DNA of 64,000 nt from NCBI RefSeq assembly GCF_027587375.1, contig NZ_JAMXIC010000026.1, positions 1-64,000 on the forward strand, given 5' to 3'. Below are positions 41,741-51,120 of this stretch, in pieces. A program made the position numbers and the translations under genes. Positions within the stretch are counted from its first letter, which is position 1. Every line of letters starts with the position of its first letter. The notes below the pieces were generated by a model. The model did not search any database, was not told where the DNA came from, and was given only the letters and a program-made list of their open reading frames with translations. This DNA is from Arthrobacter sp. B2a2-09 (GTDB taxonomy: Bacteria; Actinomycetota; Actinomycetes; Actinomycetales; Micrococcaceae).

Positions 41741-42406
41741 ATGACCTTCAACTGGGACCTCGTCTGGAGTTCCTTCGGGCCCATCATCGGCGGAGCCGTC
41801 ACGGGCACCATCCCCCTGACCTTGGCCTCGTTCGCCCTGGGCCTTGCATTGGCGCTGCTCGTTGCCCTCTTGCGCCTGAGCCCCAACAGGGCGCTTTCCG
41901 GCGTCGCACGCTTCTACGTCTCCGTGATCCGGGGGACTCCCCTGCTGGTGCAGTTGTTCGTGATCTTCTATGGCCTCCCGAGCCTCGGCGTGAAGCTGGA
42001 CCCGTGGCCCAGCGCCATCATCGCGTTTTCGCTCAATGTGGGCGGGTACGCGGCCGAGGTCATCCGCGCCGCAATCCTGTCCGTGCCCAAGGGCCAATGG
42101 GAGGCCGGGCACACCATCGGAATGTCGCGGCCGCAAACGCTCGTGCGGATCATCCTCCCGCAAGCGGCCAGGGTCTCGGTGCCTCCACTGTCCAACACCT
42201 TCATTTCCCTCGTGAAGGACACCTCGCTGGCCTCACTCATCCTGGTCACCGAGCTTTTCCGCAACGCCCAGCAGATCGCCGCGTTCAGCCAGGAATTCAT
42301 GATCCTGTACCTCGAATCGGCCCTGGTCTACTGGGTCATTTGCCTCGTCCTCTCCACGGGCCAGTCCGCCCTGGAGCGCAGATTGGACCGTTATGTCGCC
42401 CACTGA
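41741..42406 (+). CDS. Amino acid ABC transporter permease
   Basis: A 221-residue HisM/GlnP-type inner-membrane subunit with five helices. N-terminal GAVTGTIPLTLASFALGLALAL by segments, FYVSVIRGTPLLVQLFVIFYG and the EAA-loop WEAGHTIGMSRPQTLVRIILPQA are diagnostic. It should form a homodimer with the ATPase encoded next, whose start it overlaps by 14 nt. Confidence 0.94.
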   Translation: MTFNWDLVWSSFGPIIGGAVTGTIPLTLASFALGLALALLVALLRLSPNRALSGVARFYVSVIRGTPLLVQLFVIFYGLPSLGVKLDPWPSAIIAFSLNVGGYAAEVIRAAILSVPKGQWEAGHTIGMSRPQTLVRIILPQAARVSVPPLSNTFISLVKDTSLASLILVTELFRNAQQIAAFSQEFMILYLESALVYWVICLVLSTGQSALERRLDRYVAH

Positions 42407-43220
42407 GCCCAGCAACGCCTCCCAAGGAAACTCCGGGCTGGTCTTGTCCGCCCGGGACCTCGCCAAAGCCTTCGGCAGCAACGTGGTGCTGCGCGGCATC
42501 GACATCGATGTCCGCCGCGGACAGGTGGTCGCCTTGATCGGGCCTTCGGGTTCGGGAAAGACGACGGTTCTGCGCTCGCTTAACGGCCTCGAAGTGCCCG
42601 ACGCCGGCACGGTCACCTTCGGGGACGCCGATGCCGGCACCGTCCGGGGGTCCGGCGCGGGACTGACCCTCGATTTCGCCGGCACCGTGGGCAAGCGGGA
42701 GGTCGCAGCCCTCCGGGACCGCAGCGCCATGGTGTTCCAGCATTACAACTTGTTCCCGCACATGACGGTGCTCAAGAACATCATCGAGGGACCTCTTCAG
42801 GTCCAGAAGCGCCCCCGTGCCGAAGTAGTGGCAGAGGCAGAGCGGCTCCTGGCCCGGGTAGGCCTCGCGGACAAACGCGACGCGTACCCCTTCGAGCTGT
42901 CAGGCGGCCAGCAACAACGGGTGGGAATCGTGCGTGCCTTGGCCCTCAAACCCCAACTGCTGCTCTTCGACGAGCCCACCTCGGCCCTGGATCCGGAACT
43001 CGTGGGTGAAGTGCTCGGTGTCATCAAGGAACTTGCCGACGAAGGGTGGACCATGGTGATCGTGACGCACGAGCTCGCCTTCGCCCGCCAGGTTGCCGAT
43101 GAAGTCATCTTCATGGACGGCGGAGTGGTGGTGGAACGCGGGCCTGCCTCGGAGGTCTTGCGGGAACCGCGGCAGGAACGCACCAAGCAATTCGTCAAGC
43201 GCCTTCAGCACGACGTCTGA
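42393..43220 (+). CDS. Amino acid ABC transporter ATP-binding protein
   Basis: A 275-residue GlnQ-type ATPase. Walker A GPSGSGKTT, Q-loop MVFQHYNLFPH, signature LSGGQQQRVGI, Walker B LLFDEPTSALD, H-loop VTHELAFAR. There is an insert of about 25 residues (DADAGTVRGSGAGLTLDFA) between Walker A and the Q-loop that most family members lack. It completes the importer. A long palindrome follows its stop. Confidence 0.95.
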   Translation: MSPTEPSNASQGNSGLVLSARDLAKAFGSNVVLRGIDIDVRRGQVVALIGPSGSGKTTVLRSLNGLEVPDAGTVTFGDADAGTVRGSGAGLTLDFAGTVGKREVAALRDRSAMVFQHYNLFPHMTVLKNIIEGPLQVQKRPRAEVVAEAERLLARVGLADKRDAYPFELSGGQQQRVGIVRALALKPQLLLFDEPTSALDPELVGEVLGVIKELADEGWTMVIVTHELAFARQVADEVIFMDGGVVVERGPASEVLREPRQERTKQFVKRLQHDV

Positions 43221-43224
43221 CCCC

Positions 43225-43288
43225 CCAACTGACTCGCATTTGTTGTCGTTTTGAGCCCTCATAACGACAACAACTGCGAGTCAGTTGG
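43225..43288. terminator. Long palindrome between convergent genes
   Basis: Arms of 26 nt (43225-43250 and 43263-43288) pair with one mismatch across a 12-nt loop, with outer ends CCAACTGACTCGCA and TGCGAGTCAGTTGG. It lies between the ABC importer and the convergent alpha-mannosidase gene. It looks like a dispersed palindromic repeat used as a bidirectional terminator. Confidence 0.75.
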
Positions 43289-43309
43289 GTGGGCGGGCAC
43301 GCAAGAAAC

Positions 43310-46300
43310 TCAGCGGCTGAAACGCAAGGTCACCAACTGGAACGGACGCAGGGTGAGTTCGGCGGCACCGGCTCCGGGCGTCACGCCGGGAACCTCGACG
43401 GGGCGCTCCAGGAGGTCCACGGATTGCACCATCCGGGAATCGAAGTTGGCGGTGATGAGGCCTGTTGAGCGCTCTCCCAGCGATTCGTAAAGCCGCACGA
43501 TCACGTCTCCGGAGCCGTCCTCGGCAAGCTTGACGGCCTCGATCACCAACGCTTGGTTGAACACCGTGAAGAGCGGCTCCACAGGGTTCGCGCCCGCCAG
43601 CAGCCTCGGTTTGAGGTTGGTCCGGTAGCCCTCTTCCACGGCCCCGCCGATGCTGGCACCAGGCCGGATACTCAGTTCCAGGACGTGCACACCGAGGTCG
43701 GCCCGGGGGTCCGGGAACTTGGGCGCCCGCAGCAGTGACACCCGGACGTTAGTGGTGGTTCCGCCGTCGTCGCGGATGGTCCGGGTGACGTCATGCCCGT
43801 AGCTTGACGCATTGGAAATGGCCACGCCGTAACCCGGCTCTGCCACGTGGATCCAGCGGTGGGCGCAGAATTCGAACTTGGCAGCTTCCCAGGACGTGTT
43901 GGTGTGCGTAGCCCGGAATACGTGCCCGAACTGGGTCTCCGAGGCGGAACGGTCAGCACGGACATCCAGCGGGAAACCGATCTTCAGCAGTTTCTCGTGT
44001 TCCTGCCAGTCCACCGTGGTGGAAATGCCGAGGGATTCCGCGCCCGCTCCGAGGGAAATGCGCTGCGTGATGGTGGAGGAGCCCACAGTCCGCTCCACCA
44101 CGACGACGGCGTCCCAGCCCGCGCTTTCCAGCGTCACCGATCGCGCGTCGACCAGGGAAACGACATTCCGGCGGTAGAACTCGTCGATGTCCCAGGCATC
44201 CCATTCGTTGGGCGTGTCCCGGTGGAGCTCAAGATGGTTTCCGAACATCCCGGGCGCAATGGCTTCGCGGCCCGTTGCGTAGTCCGAGAGGGAGGTCAGC
44301 AATCCGTTGGCGTCCAGCACCGCGCGGATGATGCCGTTGTCCAAAACATAACCGCCGGCGCGTTCTGTGACGTTGACTGGACTATCCGAGTGGACCGCCT
44401 CTGCAGCGGCGAGCGCGGGAACCCCGTTGCGCTCATGCGGGGCCGCATTGAGCAGGAACATGGTGTCTCCCTCGCCCAGAAGGGCTGACGCGGCACCCGC
44501 AATGATGCCTTCCAGCTCCCGGGCGATCGCGGCATAGTTCCGCTCCGCATCCTGGTGGACCCACGCAATGGCGCTGCCCGGCAGGATGTCGTGGAACTGC
44601 TGCAACAGGACAAGTCGCCACAATCGCTTGAGGTTCGCCGCAGGATAGGTGAACCTTCCGGCAGTCCTTACTGCCGCCGTCGAGCACCAAAGCTCGGCCT
44701 CGCGCAGCAGGTGCTCCGAGCGGCGGTTGCCCTGTTTGGTGTTGGCCTGGCTCGTGTAAGTGCCCCTGTGCAGCTCGAGGTACATCTCCCCCACCCAGAC
44801 AGGGAGGTTCGGGTACTCGGCCTCGGCCTGCGTGAAGAACTCCTTCGCGGTTCCCATGCGCACCTTCGGCGAGCCTTCCAGATCCGCCGTCCGGTGGGCT
44901 GCGGCAACCATTTCGCGCGTGGGTCCGCCACCGCCGTCGCCGTAGCCGAAGGGGACCAGCGAAATGGTGCCCCGGCCGTGCTCCCGGTAGTTGCGCTGGG
45001 CATGGGCGAGTTCGCGGCCGTGGAGCTCGGAGTTGTAGGTGTCCACGGGCGGGAAGTGTGTGAAAAGGCGCGTGCCGTCGATGCCCTCCCAATTGAAGGT
45101 GTGGTGCGGCATCTTGTTGACCTGGTTCCAGGAGATCTTCTGGGTCAGGAACCAACGGGAACCAGCAGACTTGACGATCTGCGGGAGGGCCCCGGAATAT
45201 CCGAAGGAGTCAGGCAGCCAGGCTTCCTGGCAGTCGACGCCGAACTCCTGCAGGAAGAAGCTCTTGCCCTCAACGAATTGGCGGGCCATCGCCTCGCCGC
45301 CGGGCATGTTGGTGTCCGATTCCACCCACATGCCGCCAACCGGCACGAATTGCCCGGCTTTCACCTTCTCCCGGATCCGGATGAAAAGCTCAGGATAGAA
45401 CTCCTTCATCCAAGCCAATTGCTGCGCCGAGGAGCAGGAGAAGACGAAATCGGGGTTCTCATCCATGAGGGCGACGACGTTGGAGAACGTGCGGGCGCAT
45501 TTGCGGATGGTTTCACGGACCGGCCATAGCCAAGCCGAGTCAATGTGGGCGTGGCCAGTGGCGAGAAGTTCGTGGGCCGAAGCGTAAGCGGGCCGGCTCA
45601 AGACCTCGGCGAGGGCTTCCCTGCCGGCGGCTGCGGTACCCGCAACATCGTCCGGGTCCATGACGTCCAGCATGCGCTCAAAGGCGCGGAGGATCTCATG
45701 CCGCCGCGGCAGTTCGAAGGGTAGCTCGTGCATCAGCCCGCTGAGGGTCCAGATGTCCTGGTGGAGCTCCCACACCACCTCGTTGAGTTCGGCAATGGCG
45801 ATGCGTCCGAGCCGGTAGCGCGGCTCCTCTCCGGAAGTGGACTTGTCCCCCAGGGGGGTTGCCGCGAAGGTCCACCCCTGGCTGAGATCCGGATTGGCGG
45901 CGGCTTCCACGTAGAAGTCCACCGAGAGGCCGCCACCTAGAAGCTTCAGCGGGACGTGCTGGTTGCGCGGAGAGATTGCCTTGATGATCGTGCCGTCCGG
46001 CCGCCAGGCGATGCCTTCGCACTGGAATCCGGGGGCGTCGTTGCTGAACCCGAGATCGACGACGATCTCCACCGTGGTGCCATCGCCAACCCCCCAGCCC
46101 TCCGGGACCTCGCCCCGAAGCCGCAGCCACTTGGTGCTCCAGGCCTTGCCCCACGCAGCACCGTGTTCCTGGGGTTCAAAAACCTGCCGGAGTGCTTCCG
46201 AGACCGGGACCGGCTCTCCCGGGGCATCCCAACTGCTCAGTTCAAGAGGCAGTGCGCGGCCATAGATGGCGGGGGCTATCCGCTCCCGGACAAAACGTTC

Positions 46301-46336
46301 GAGCCGCTTCTCAGTGATCCGGCGGTCGTCGTGCAA
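43310..46336 (-). CDS. Alpha-mannosidase, glycoside hydrolase family 38
   Basis: A 1008-residue cytoplasmic enzyme (no signal peptide) that hydrolyses terminal alpha-mannose. The GH38 catalytic domain has the zinc motif GHAHIDSAWLWPVRETIRK, VGGMWVESDTNMPGGE, the nucleophile region WLPDSFGYSGALPQI and FGYGDGGGGPTREM. C-terminal beta domains include AVLDANGLLTSLSDYATGREA. The start is TTG 46336 with AAAGGGGA 6 nt upstream. It is transcribed alone from a promoter carrying a perfect 14-bp palindrome. A role in scavenging mannosides or glycan turnover is likely. Confidence 0.93.
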   Translation of the reverse strand: MHDDRRITEKRLERFVRERIAPAIYGRALPLELSSWDAPGEPVPVSEALRQVFEPQEHGAAWGKAWSTKWLRLRGEVPEGWGVGDGTTVEIVVDLGFSNDAPGFQCEGIAWRPDGTIIKAISPRNQHVPLKLLGGGLSVDFYVEAAANPDLSQGWTFAATPLGDKSTSGEEPRYRLGRIAIAELNEVVWELHQDIWTLSGLMHELPFELPRRHEILRAFERMLDVMDPDDVAGTAAAGREALAEVLSRPAYASAHELLATGHAHIDSAWLWPVRETIRKCARTFSNVVALMDENPDFVFSCSSAQQLAWMKEFYPELFIRIREKVKAGQFVPVGGMWVESDTNMPGGEAMARQFVEGKSFFLQEFGVDCQEAWLPDSFGYSGALPQIVKSAGSRWFLTQKISWNQVNKMPHHTFNWEGIDGTRLFTHFPPVDTYNSELHGRELAHAQRNYREHGRGTISLVPFGYGDGGGGPTREMVAAAHRTADLEGSPKVRMGTAKEFFTQAEAEYPNLPVWVGEMYLELHRGTYTSQANTKQGNRRSEHLLREAELWCSTAAVRTAGRFTYPAANLKRLWRLVLLQQFHDILPGSAIAWVHQDAERNYAAIARELEGIIAGAASALLGEGDTMFLLNAAPHERNGVPALAAAEAVHSDSPVNVTERAGGYVLDNGIIRAVLDANGLLTSLSDYATGREAIAPGMFGNHLELHRDTPNEWDAWDIDEFYRRNVVSLVDARSVTLESAGWDAVVVVERTVGSSTITQRISLGAGAESLGISTTVDWQEHEKLLKIGFPLDVRADRSASETQFGHVFRATHTNTSWEAAKFEFCAHRWIHVAEPGYGVAISNASSYGHDVTRTIRDDGGTTTNVRVSLLRAPKFPDPRADLGVHVLELSIRPGASIGGAVEEGYRTNLKPRLLAGANPVEPLFTVFNQALVIEAVKLAEDGSGDVIVRLYESLGERSTGLITANFDSRMVQSVDLLERPVEVPGVTPGAGAAELTLRPFQLVTLRFSR

Positions 46337-46437
46337 TTGAAGTCCCCTTTGGCGGTGGGCTGGGTTGATTGCTTCCTTACCGTCATGAGCAGCCTAGATC
46401 AGCAAGGTCACTGTCCGGAGGAAACGATTCCATTCGA

Positions 46438-46466
46438 TGGATAAAATCTACGTTGTTCCGGAACAA
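46438..46466 (-). promoter_or_regulatory. Alpha-mannosidase promoter and palindromic operator
   Basis: TTGTTCCGGAACAA (46453-46466) is a perfect 14-bp palindrome. Its minus-strand TTGTTC (46461-46466) doubles as a -35 box, 17 nt from a TATCCA -10 (46438-46443). A repressor of LacI or ROK type would block polymerase here. No such regulator gene is adjacent. Confidence 0.55.
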
Positions 46467-46500
46467 TAGCCAAGTGATTGGCAGCTATCCCTATAAGTCC

Positions 46501-47415
46501 CTAGTCCCCACCGGCTCCCGGCCAGGGAACCCCGGCGGTGTGGGCCCGCGCCGGAACACCCACCCGATCACTGCCGGCGTAGACGTTAAGACTGGTCCCC
46601 CGGCTGAATCCCACCAAGGTCAAACCGGTCTCCTGCGCGAGTTCCACGGCGAGGCTGGAGGGTGCGCTGACGGCGGCCAAAACCGGGATTCCTGCGAGCG
46701 CCGCCTTCTGGACCAGCTCAAAGGATGCCCTCCCCGAGACTTGCAGGACGGTGCCGCGCAGGGGCAATAATCCTTCGCGCAGCGCCCAGCCCACCACCTT
46801 GTCCACGGCGTTGTGCCTGCCCACGTCTTCCCGCAGGCACAGTAGCTCAGCGACACCGCCTGAGCCGCCGTCGTGGATTCTGAAGAGGCCGGCGGCATGC
46901 ACTCCCCCGGTCTTGTCAAAGACGGCCTGTGCTTCGCGGAGACGATCAGGCAGCGAGGCCAGAACCTCCACCGGAACGCTCAGGGGGTCGCCCGCGGGGC
47001 TGAAGTGTGAGGATTTGCGCACTGCCTCGATGGAGTCGGTGCCGCAGATCCCGCACGAGCTGGAGGTGTAGACGTTGCGGCCGGTCTCCGGAAGGACGAC
47101 GTCGGGCCGCAACTGCGCTTCCACCACGTTGAACGTCTGCACGCCGTTCTCGTCCTCGCCGGCGCAGAAGCGCAAGGAAATGAGCTGGGCCGGGTCCCAA
47201 ATGATGCCCTCGGAGACCAGGAAGCCCGCCACGAGGTCAAAGTCGTCGCCAGGGGTCCGCATGGTTACCGAGAAAGACATGTGCCCCAGGCGCACCTCGA
47301 GCGGCTCCTCGACGGCCAGGAAGTCCTCGCGGTAGCGGACCGGGTGCTCCAGCGCCTGGACGGAGCCATCGAGGACAAACTTGTGAACCTTGCGGCGCTG
47401 GGTGACCCGTCCCAT
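46501..47415 (-). CDS. fdhD: Formate dehydrogenase accessory sulfurtransferase
   Basis: A 304-residue FdhD, which transfers sulfur to the molybdenum cofactor before insertion into formate dehydrogenase. The catalytic CxxC is in SSSCGICGTDSIEAV; FLVSEGII and the C-terminal SGRASFELVQKAALAGIPVLAAVSAPSSLAVELA (by segments) are typical. I chose ATG 47415, which follows the fdhF-like stop as TGAGATG; an ATG 30 nt upstream is also in frame. Last gene of the molybdenum operon. Confidence 0.92.
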   Translation of the reverse strand: MGRVTQRRKVHKFVLDGSVQALEHPVRYREDFLAVEEPLEVRLGHMSFSVTMRTPGDDFDLVAGFLVSEGIIWDPAQLISLRFCAGEDENGVQTFNVVEAQLRPDVVLPETGRNVYTSSSCGICGTDSIEAVRKSSHFSPAGDPLSVPVEVLASLPDRLREAQAVFDKTGGVHAAGLFRIHDGGSGGVAELLCLREDVGRHNAVDKVVGWALREGLLPLRGTVLQVSGRASFELVQKAALAGIPVLAAVSAPSSLAVELAQETGLTLVGFSRGTSLNVYAGSDRVGVPARAHTAGVPWPGAGGD

Positions 47416-47416
47416 C

Positions 47417-49732
47417 TCAGATACCCACCGTCCCGGCAGCTTCATGCTTGACGAACCGCACCGTCATGGCCTTGTAGCCGGGCGTGTTGGATTCTCGGGC
47501 AACGAGCTCCCGGTGGACCAGGGCGTTGGCCTCCGGGAAGTACGCGGCCGCGCAACCCTTGGCCGTGGGGTAGGCAACCAGCCGGAACTTGTCCGCCCGG
47601 CGTTCCGTTCCGCCGAAAATGGAGATGACGTCCACCATGTCCCTGTCCTCGAAGCCGAGCTCGCTGAGATCGTCCTCGTGGACCAGGATGACCCGGCGGC
47701 CTTCGGAGATTCCCCGGTAGCGGTCGTCCAACCCGTAGAACGTGGTGTTGTACTGGTCGTGGCTGCGGACTGTCTGCAGGATCAGGTGGCCGGCCGGGGC
47801 CTCAAGGTATTCCAGAGGGCTCACGGTGAAGCGTGCTTTGCCGATGTCCGTGGCGAACGTGCGGGTGTCGCGTGGTGGATTGGGCAGCACGAAGCCGTTC
47901 TTGGTCCGGACCCTTGTGTTGAAGTCCTCGAAGCCCGGGATCACCCTGGCGATGTGGTCCCGGATGACGTCGTAGTCCTCGGCCATGGCACGCCAATCCA
48001 CAGGGTGGCCGTCCCCGAGGACTGCCTGCGCCATGCGTGCGACGATGACGGGTTCGCTGAGCAAGTGCTCCGAGACCGGAGTCAACCGGCCCTGGGTGGA
48101 GTGGATGACGGACATGGAGTCTTCCACGGAGAGGATTTGCCGTCCGCCTGGGTGTTTGTCGTCCGTGTCCGTTCGGCCCAGCGTGGGCAGGATCAGGGAG
48201 GTCTTGCCGTGCACCACGTGGGCGCGGTTTGGCTTGGTGGAGATGTGCACCGTCAACCCGGCCCTCTTGAGCCCTTCCTCCAGCGCGACGGTGTCCGAGC
48301 CTGCCGCGGCGAAGTTGCCGCCCATGGAAACGAACACGTCCACGTCGCCCTTCTCCAGGGCGTGTTGGGTTTCCACAGAGTCGTATCCGTGTTCCCGCGG
48401 CGTCGTAAATCCAAACTCTTTGTCCAAGGCTGCCAGGAAGCCTTCGGAAGGCTTCTCCCAGATGCCCATGGTGCGGTCGCCCTGCACGTTGGAGTGGCCG
48501 CGGACGGGGCAGGCGCCGGCGCCACGCTTGCCGAAGTTGCCCTGCAGGAGCAGCAGGTTGATGATTTCCCGCAAGGTATCCACGGAGTGGGGCTGCTGGG
48601 TCAGGCCCAGCGCCCAGCAAATGATGGTGCCCTTCGACGCGGCCAGCATGCCGGCCACCTTGGTGATTTCGATCCGGCTCAGGCCCGTGGCGCGTTCCGT
48701 CTCGACCCAATCCAGGGCCGCCCGGGCCTCGGCGTAGGCCTCGAAACCGTCGGTCTGCGCCTCGATGAAGGAACGATCCACCACTGTTCCCGGCTGCCGC
48801 TTCTCCTCCTCCAGCAGGAGGTGGCCCAGCGCCTGGAACAGGGCAAGGTCGCCACCTACCTTGATCTGCAGGAATTCATCGGCGATGTCCGTGCCGCCGC
48901 CCACCACGCCGTTGAGCGACTGCGGGTCCTTGAAGTTCAGGAGCCCGGCTTCCGGCAGAGGATTGACGGCTACAACCTTGCCACCGTTGTTCTTGCAATC
49001 ACGCAAGGCGGAGAGCATGCGCGGGTGGTTCGTGCCCGGGTTCTGGCCCACAACCAACACCAGTTGCGCTTCGTGGATGTCTTCCAGTGAGACAGTGCCC
49101 TTGCCGATGCCGATGGTCGGGTTGAGGGCGCTCCCGGAAGACTCGTGGCACATGTTCGAGCAGTCGGGCAGGTTGTTGGTGCCCAGGCTGCGGGCGAACA
49201 GCTGGTACATGAACGCGGTCTCGTTGGCCGTGCGCCCCGAGGTGTAAAAAACGCAGCGGTCCGGCGTGGTGGCATTTACGTGCTCGCCGATCAGGGCGAA
49301 AGCATCCGTCCAGCTGATCGGCGAATAGTGTGTGTCGCCAGGGCGGATGACGACGGGCTCGGCGATGCGCCCTTGGCTGCCCAGCCAGTATTCGGTCTTG
49401 TCCTCAAGCTCGGCCAGGGAGTGCCGGGCCCAGAACTCCGCGTCGACCACGCGCGTGGTGCTTTCCTCGGCGATTGCCTTGGCCCCGTTTTCACAGAACT
49501 CGGCTGGACTGCGTTTGCCGGTAATGGACTCCGGCCAGGCGCAGCCGGGACAGTCGAAACCGTCCCGTTGGTTGACGCGGAGCATTGACTTGACGGTCCG
49601 GCTCACGCCCGCTTGGGCCCAACCGCGTTCCAATGCCACGGTGACTGCCTTGACGCCCGCGGCGGAGCGCTTGGGTGGATGGATCTGGAGGTCATCTTCG
49701 TTGATGTCCTGCTCGGGAGCATGCCTGTTCAT
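47417..49732 (-). CDS. FdhF/YdeP family molybdopterin oxidoreductase (formate dehydrogenase-like)
   Basis: A 771-residue bis-MGD enzyme. N-terminal FDCPGCAWPES and FCENGAKAIAEE are characteristic of the FdhF/YdeP group, which lacks the canonical four-Cys Fe-S motif of other formate dehydrogenases. Further motifs: SNMCHESSGSAL, GQNPGTNHPRML, RGHSNVQGDRTMGIWE and QYNTTFYGLDDRYRGI. It is cytoplasmic with no Tat signal. The neighbours fdhD, moeA and mobA supply the cofactor. Formate as substrate is inferred from fdhD; YdeP-type members may have other substrates. Confidence 0.9.
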   Translation of the reverse strand: MNRHAPEQDINEDDLQIHPPKRSAAGVKAVTVALERGWAQAGVSRTVKSMLRVNQRDGFDCPGCAWPESITGKRSPAEFCENGAKAIAEESTTRVVDAEFWARHSLAELEDKTEYWLGSQGRIAEPVVIRPGDTHYSPISWTDAFALIGEHVNATTPDRCVFYTSGRTANETAFMYQLFARSLGTNNLPDCSNMCHESSGSALNPTIGIGKGTVSLEDIHEAQLVLVVGQNPGTNHPRMLSALRDCKNNGGKVVAVNPLPEAGLLNFKDPQSLNGVVGGGTDIADEFLQIKVGGDLALFQALGHLLLEEEKRQPGTVVDRSFIEAQTDGFEAYAEARAALDWVETERATGLSRIEITKVAGMLAASKGTIICWALGLTQQPHSVDTLREIINLLLLQGNFGKRGAGACPVRGHSNVQGDRTMGIWEKPSEGFLAALDKEFGFTTPREHGYDSVETQHALEKGDVDVFVSMGGNFAAAGSDTVALEEGLKRAGLTVHISTKPNRAHVVHGKTSLILPTLGRTDTDDKHPGGRQILSVEDSMSVIHSTQGRLTPVSEHLLSEPVIVARMAQAVLGDGHPVDWRAMAEDYDVIRDHIARVIPGFEDFNTRVRTKNGFVLPNPPRDTRTFATDIGKARFTVSPLEYLEAPAGHLILQTVRSHDQYNTTFYGLDDRYRGISEGRRVILVHEDDLSELGFEDRDMVDVISIFGGTERRADKFRLVAYPTAKGCAAAYFPEANALVHRELVARESNTPGYKAMTVRFVKHEAAGTVGI

Positions 49733-49794
49733 GTCCCCATCATTGCAAGGCCTGACTCGCTAATCCACCCGCGTCCATCCGGTACCGGAAGTTC

Positions 49795-51120
49795 TCACCC
49801 TGTCAGGGCGCTCCAGTCCACCGGCCCGGACGAAATCTTGCGGGCGCCCCTGGCAGGAGTCTTCTTGGCCTTGTCCTCCGGGGGCTTCGGCTGGGGAAGC
49901 GGTGGCCCCCACGGCAACGGAAAAGCGGGCACTGCCTCGCCCAGTTGCACGCCGTGCGGTGGCACCACCATGACTCCGTCCGCGCTGGCGAGCCCGCGCA
50001 TCATCCCGGGCCCTGCATGCTGGGCCGGCGAGGCCAAGCCGTACACGAACCGGAAGGGAAGCAAGCGCGTGCGCCCGGGGTCGGCGTCGAGCATTGCACC
50101 GCAAGGCACCTCGCCGACCTCGGGCAGCGTGCCGTGACCCAGGCCCGCGAGGAGCGGTGCACCGATCGTGAAGAGAACCATCATGGCAGCGAGCGGATTG
50201 CCGGGGAGACCCAACACAAAGCGCCCGTCCGGCAACTCGGCCAAGACGGCAGGATGTCCCGGACGCATCGCGATTCCGTCAATCAGCAAGCGGCCTCCGA
50301 GCTCCGCGATGGCCCGCCGGAAGTGGTCCGTCCCCGAACGGCCGGTTCCCCCGGTGGTGATGACGACGTCGGCGGGTGGCGTGTCCGGCGACACCTCTCC
50401 TTCTTCAAGGCCCGAGAGCCATTCTTCGTAAGAGTCGCCCACCTTGATTTGCCCGCCGCGGATCCCGCCAAGGAGTTCGACGACGGCGCCAAGCTGGGGC
50501 CCGAAGGTATCCCTCACCCGGCCGGGGGCCGGGACACCCGCGGTCACCACTTCGGAGCCGGTGAGGAGCATTTTGACGAGGGGCTTGCCCAGGACGTCCA
50601 GTTCATCACGCCCGGCCAGGGCGGCCAAGGCGAGGTGGGCAGGGTTCAAGACGACGCCAGATTTGATCAGCAGCTCGCCGGCCCCGGCTTCTTCTCCCGC
50701 GTTGCGGATGTGTTGCCCGTTGCGCGGCTCGCCTGGCTTCGCGTTCCCGCCGAGCGCAAGGACCGGCAAGCCATCTTCGTCCGTGGTCAGGATCCCGCTC
50801 TCGCTCCGCAGCACGGCCTTGGCCCCCGGCGGTATCAGGCCGCCTGTGGCGATCGGGCTCGCCTGGTGTGGGGCCAGCCGATGGCCCGGCTCCGCGAGGA
50901 TCCACGGGCCGCTGCCGTTGACAGCCCAGCCATCCATCGCCGACGACGCATAGTGCGGCAAGTCCTGCAAAGCGTGGACGTCCGAGGCCAAGGTCCTGCC
51001 GATGGCGTCCTTCAGCGCAACGGGTGCGGTGGGAATGGGCGTGGCACTATCAAAGGCAAGCTGCCGGGCTTCCGCCCACAGGTGGTCAGCGTGCGGGACA
51101 TGGTCGGGAGCTTCCGTCAT
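49795..51120 (-). CDS. moeA: Molybdopterin molybdotransferase
   Basis: A 441-residue MoeA that inserts molybdate into adenylylated molybdopterin. Motifs: LPHYASSAMDGWAV, IATGGLIPPGAKAVLR, VLLTGSEVVTAGV-like segment (KMLLTGSEVVTAGVPAP), VITTGGTGRSGTDH and FVLGLPGNPLAAMM. The C-terminus has a Pro/Lys-rich extension (PKPPEDKAKKTPARGARK) after the usual domain. It overlaps the DUF6457 gene by 4 nt and precedes the oxidoreductase by 62 nt. Confidence 0.94.
   Translation of the reverse strand: MTEAPDHVPHADHLWAEARQLAFDSATPIPTAPVALKDAIGRTLASDVHALQDLPHYASSAMDGWAVNGSGPWILAEPGHRLAPHQASPIATGGLIPPGAKAVLRSESGILTTDEDGLPVLALGGNAKPGEPRNGQHIRNAGEEAGAGELLIKSGVVLNPAHLALAALAGRDELDVLGKPLVKMLLTGSEVVTAGVPAPGRVRDTFGPQLGAVVELLGGIRGGQIKVGDSYEEWLSGLEEGEVSPDTPPADVVITTGGTGRSGTDHFRRAIAELGGRLLIDGIAMRPGHPAVLAELPDGRFVLGLPGNPLAAMMVLFTIGAPLLAGLGHGTLPEVGEVPCGAMLDADPGRTRLLPFRFVYGLASPAQHAGPGMMRGLASADGVMVVPPHGVQLGEAVPAFPLPWGPPLPQPKPPEDKAKKTPARGARKISSGPVDWSALTG

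Noticed and set aside
47390..49090. A 566-codon plus-strand open frame
   Set aside because: Antisense to the fdhF-like gene; no protein-like features and no ribosome site.
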